Below are positions 61,664 to 64,000 of a stretch of DNA of 64,000 bases, piece after piece. This stretch comes from Alcaligenaceae bacterium (GTDB lineage: Bacteria; Pseudomonadota; Gammaproteobacteria; Burkholderiales; Burkholderiaceae_B): positions 1 through 64,000 of the forward strand of contig JACCET010000010.1 of NCBI GenBank assembly GCA_013416405.1. The letters run 5' to 3'. The position numbers were made by a program, and so were the translations under genes. The notes beneath the pieces were generated by a model that was given only the letters and a program-made list of their open reading frames with translations, was not told where the DNA came from and did no database searches. Every line of letters begins with the position of its first letter. The stretch's first letter is position 1.

Positions 61664-63426
61664 CCCTAGACATCGTCGTAGTTATCGTTATTGCCCTTGT
61701 GGCGATAATACTGTTTGCCACAGAGAAACTACGCATTGATGCCGTGGCCCTATTGGTGCTGAGCAGCCTGGCACTGACCGGCCTGGTTGATACGGGAGCC
61801 GCCCTTAGCGGCTTCAGCAATGCCGCCACCATCACTGTTGCGGCCATGTTCGTGCTTGCCGCCGGACTACAAAACAGCGGCGCGCTTTCTGGAATCGGCA
61901 ACCTACTAAGCAGCGCCAAGTCACCGCTGCAGTTCCTTCTGATTCTGTTTGCCGTATTGGCCGTCATCGCGCCCTTCGTGAACAACACTGCCGTTGTGGC
62001 TGTGCTCCTGCCCATAGTCATGGCCGCCACAGCCAGCATAGGCATGTCCGCCTCCAAGGCCCTTATTCCCTTGTCCTATGTTTCCCAGATGGCTGGGGTG
62101 TGCACCCTGGTGGGTACTTCGACCAACCTGCTGGTCAATGGCATGGCCCGCGATCTCGGTCACCCAGGCTTCACCATGTTCGAGTTCACCTCATTGGGTG
62201 TGATCTGTTTCGCGGCCGGCTGCCTGTATCTGCTCACGGTGGGACGCTGGCTGCTACCCGCAGCACGCAACCCGGAACTGGTCGAACACTACGAGCTCGG
62301 CAAATACATCACCGAACTACGGGTCATGCCTGAATCGTCCCTGATCGGCACCTCAGTCGGCGAGGCCAAACTGGGCGAAGAATTCGGCGTTTACGTCCTG
62401 GAACTGCTGCGCGGTAAACAAAAGGTCTGGTCGCCCCGCTCCCAGACGCTGGAAGAAGGCGATATCCTGCTGGCGCGTGGCGACTGGACACAGCTGGACG
62501 AGCTGCGCAAGGACGCTGGTCTGGAAATGAATGCGGAATTCGAACTCAAGCAGCGCTCTTTCGAAGAGGTCGACCAAGTCTTGGCCGAAGTCATGATCGC
62601 CCCACGTTCTCGACTTATCGGCAGTTCCCTGGGCATGCTGGACCCGGGCTGGCATCACGACACAACGTCTCTGGGCATACATCGGCGCGGCCAGGTACTG
62701 CGAGACGAATTACGCCACGTACGCCTGCAGGTCGGCGATATTTTGGTAATGCTGCTTCCCGAATCCGGCATGGCTGGCCTGCGCAAAGACAAGAACGTCA
62801 TCGTGATATCGGAGCGGCAACCCGACAAATCGGGCGGCTGGCGAGCACCCTTTGCCCTGGTCACCATGGCGCTGGTCATAGGCGTTTCGGCCATGGGCTG
62901 GGCACCTATCGCCGTCACTTCTTTAGTGGGTGCAGTCGCCATGACGCTGGCAGGTTGTCTGGACGCCGAAGAGGTCTATGACGTCATCGATTGGCGTATC
63001 ATCATCCTGATGGGCGGCCTGCTGCCGCTGGGCATCGCAATGAGCCAGACCGGGGCAGCACAGTTTCTTGTCGAGAACACAATCGGCCAGGTGAGCCAAT
63101 TCGGACCAGGCGTGGTGCTGGCCGTTCTTTACCTGATGGCGCTGCTGTTGAGCGAACTCATGAGCAATGCCGCCGCTGCAGTATTGCTCACCCCCATAGG
63201 CATGTCCACAGCAAAAATGCTGGATGTAGATGCCACGCCTTTTTTGATCGCGGTTACCTTTGCGGCCTCGACCAGCTTCACCACGCCCGTAGGCTACCAG
63301 ACCAACACCATGGTATATGGTGCCGGTGGCTATCGCTTCAGCGACTTCGTGAAGGTGGGCTTGCCGCTTAACCTTATCTTCTGGGCGCTAGGCGTAATCT
63401 TCATTCCTGTTTTCTGGCCTTTTTAG
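61660..63426 (+). CDS. SLC13-like permease with two RCK_C domains
   Basis: A 588-residue carrier of the divalent anion:sodium (SLC13/ArsB-like) superfamily. The two transport motifs are FVNNTAVVAVLLP near residue 105 and VGTSTNLLVNG near 147, repeated in the second half as LMSNAAAAVLLTPIGMS and TTPVGYQTNTMVYGAGG. Between the halves lie two cytoplasmic RCK_C (TrkA-C) domains (GVYVLELLRGKQ...GDILLARGD and LGIHRRGQ...VGDILVMLLPE). Related proteins import sulfate or other anions. Co-translated with the XdhC gene; the anion could be an oxyanion, but that is inference. Confidence 0.88.
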   Translation: MTLDIVVVIVIALVAIILFATEKLRIDAVALLVLSSLALTGLVDTGAALSGFSNAATITVAAMFVLAAGLQNSGALSGIGNLLSSAKSPLQFLLILFAVLAVIAPFVNNTAVVAVLLPIVMAATASIGMSASKALIPLSYVSQMAGVCTLVGTSTNLLVNGMARDLGHPGFTMFEFTSLGVICFAAGCLYLLTVGRWLLPAARNPELVEHYELGKYITELRVMPESSLIGTSVGEAKLGEEFGVYVLELLRGKQKVWSPRSQTLEEGDILLARGDWTQLDELRKDAGLEMNAEFELKQRSFEEVDQVLAEVMIAPRSRLIGSSLGMLDPGWHHDTTSLGIHRRGQVLRDELRHVRLQVGDILVMLLPESGMAGLRKDKNVIVISERQPDKSGGWRAPFALVTMALVIGVSAMGWAPIAVTSLVGAVAMTLAGCLDAEEVYDVIDWRIIILMGGLLPLGIAMSQTGAAQFLVENTIGQVSQFGPGVVLAVLYLMALLLSELMSNAAAAVLLTPIGMSTAKMLDVDATPFLIAVTFAASTSFTTPVGYQTNTMVYGAGGYRFSDFVKVGLPLNLIFWALGVIFIPVFWPF

Positions 63427-63455
63427 TGACCAACAGCTGGCACTTGGCTTCGGGC

Positions 63456-63475
63456 ACTGGGGGCAAGTCCCCAGT
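63456..63475. terminator. Bidirectional hairpin between convergent genes
   Basis: ACTGGGG-GCAAGT-CCCCAGT is a perfect 7-base stem between the permease stop and the stop of the minus-strand gene at 63475. The sequence TAATAAGG follows. No T-run on the plus strand, so the strength is uncertain. Confidence 0.5.
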
Positions 63476-63936
63476 TAATAAGGAACCTTCACATTGAACT
63501 GTACAGCCAGGCGCACGGTCGCTTCAGGCAGTGCCTTCTTCAAGATGCGCAAGCCGTCGACAGCCTGGGAGAAATCAGCATAGCGCACGACTGTAATGCC
63601 GGTGGGCTCAAAATGCTGCACAGCGACCGGTTGCGGAAACACTTGCGCGATGCGTGCCTGTAGATCCTGTTCAGATACTCCGGTAACGGTGATCTCGTTT
63701 CTACTTAGGCCCACCACGCCCTGCTGGTTAAGCACCAGGGTAATACCGTCATCGGCACCCTGTGATGGAATACCTCTGAGCTCCAGCCGGCCGATCTTGT
63801 AGACAGGCATTTTGCCAAGCTGTGCGATTTCCGCGTCGGACAACTTCTGCCCCGGGGTCAGTGCAAACGCGGGCTGGCCAGCCAACGCCAACAACACGCC
63901 AAGCAGACCGAGAGAATTTCGAAAACTTTTATTCAT
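63475..63936 (-). CDS. Secreted protein of unknown function
   Basis: A 153-residue protein with a Sec signal peptide (residues 1-26, ending PAFALT). I do not recognise a family. After the signal are GQKLSDAEIAQLGKMPVYKI, an alternating-strand region and a C-terminal part (VRYADFSQAVDGLRILKK) like small periplasmic domains with alpha/beta layout. It has no cysteines, so it is neither a lipoprotein nor disulfide-bonded. It is convergent with the permease gene; the upstream neighbour lies outside the window. Confidence 0.6.
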   Translation of the reverse strand: MNKSFRNSLGLLGVLLALAGQPAFALTPGQKLSDAEIAQLGKMPVYKIGRLELRGIPSQGADDGITLVLNQQGVVGLSRNEITVTGVSEQDLQARIAQVFPQPVAVQHFEPTGITVVRYADFSQAVDGLRILKKALPEATVRLAVQFNVKVPY

Positions 63937-64000
63937 GGCAAGGCCTTGTTAGTGTAACGACGGCGCTATTGCGCGATGATCCGCGCTTCAACATATAAAG

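Overview
The window looks like a chromosomal segment of an Alcaligenaceae-type betaproteobacterium (Bordetella/Pusillimonas/Castellaniella relatives). The reasons are a moderately high GC content, a Bug-type tricarboxylate receptor, IclR-controlled catabolic operons, a fused TRAP permease with a TAXI receptor, a stand-alone SlyX, and a cysHDN sulfate cluster. The genus assignment is inference from gene style. No rRNA, tRNA, CRISPR array or intact insertion sequence was recognised.

Layout. 142-3097 (-): sulfate assimilation cysH-cysD-cysN. 3349-5555: glutamate dehydrogenase (+) and a family 2 glycosyltransferase (-). 5628-9726: a sigma-54 block with an orphan response regulator, a divergent stand-alone sigma-54 activator carrying an altered GAFTGA loop, and an rpoN gene preceded by a near-perfect -24/-12 promoter. 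9844-13939 (+): polar amino-acid ABC transporter with L-asparaginase. 13961-17685 (-): RluA-family pseudouridine synthase, tdh and kbl; tdh and kbl are separated by about 530 bp of non-coding DNA with strong secondary structure. 17805-21611 (-): TAXI/TRAP uptake system. 21786-31447: housekeeping genes (ZIP transporter, thioesterase, rmuC, panB, aldo/keto reductase, MFS exporter, slyX, acnA, fdxA). 31568-38185: a small membrane protein behind a Fur-like box, an FmdE-like protein, a divergent diguanylate cyclase / EAL phosphodiesterase pair, a gutted hydroxypyruvate isomerase remnant and an unknown protein.

38378-43310 (+) holds two catabolic operons: 2-hydroxyacid oxidase, TauD-like dioxygenase and RraA-type aldolase, then alpha/beta hydrolase and Bug receptor. 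An IclR regulator lies next to them and similar palindromes sit in front of the units. 44427-55321 is the most interesting part: an ECHDC1-like crotonase, a split B12-dependent acyl-CoA mutase (large and small subunits), a class II aldolase, a second IclR regulator, a CaiB/BaiF CoA-transferase, a MeaB-type GTPase and a PduO-type cobalamin adenosyltransferase, followed by two MFS carriers and a 3-hydroxyisobutyrate dehydrogenase-like enzyme. Read together this suggests a route of CoA activation of a dicarboxylic acid, B12 carbon-skeleton rearrangement to a substituted malonyl-CoA, and decarboxylation. The order resembles the E. coli sbm (scpA-argK-scpB-scpC) operon, but with different subunit architecture and a different CoA-transferase family. 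A deletion scar inside the cluster fuses the start of an amidohydrolase to the last codons of a TRAP permease.

55375-63936: DMT exporter plus Tat-exported LivK-like binding protein, an Arg/His-rich lipoprotein, a YncD/PqqU-like TonB receptor, XdhC, an SLC13-like permease with RCK_C domains, and a secreted protein of unknown function.
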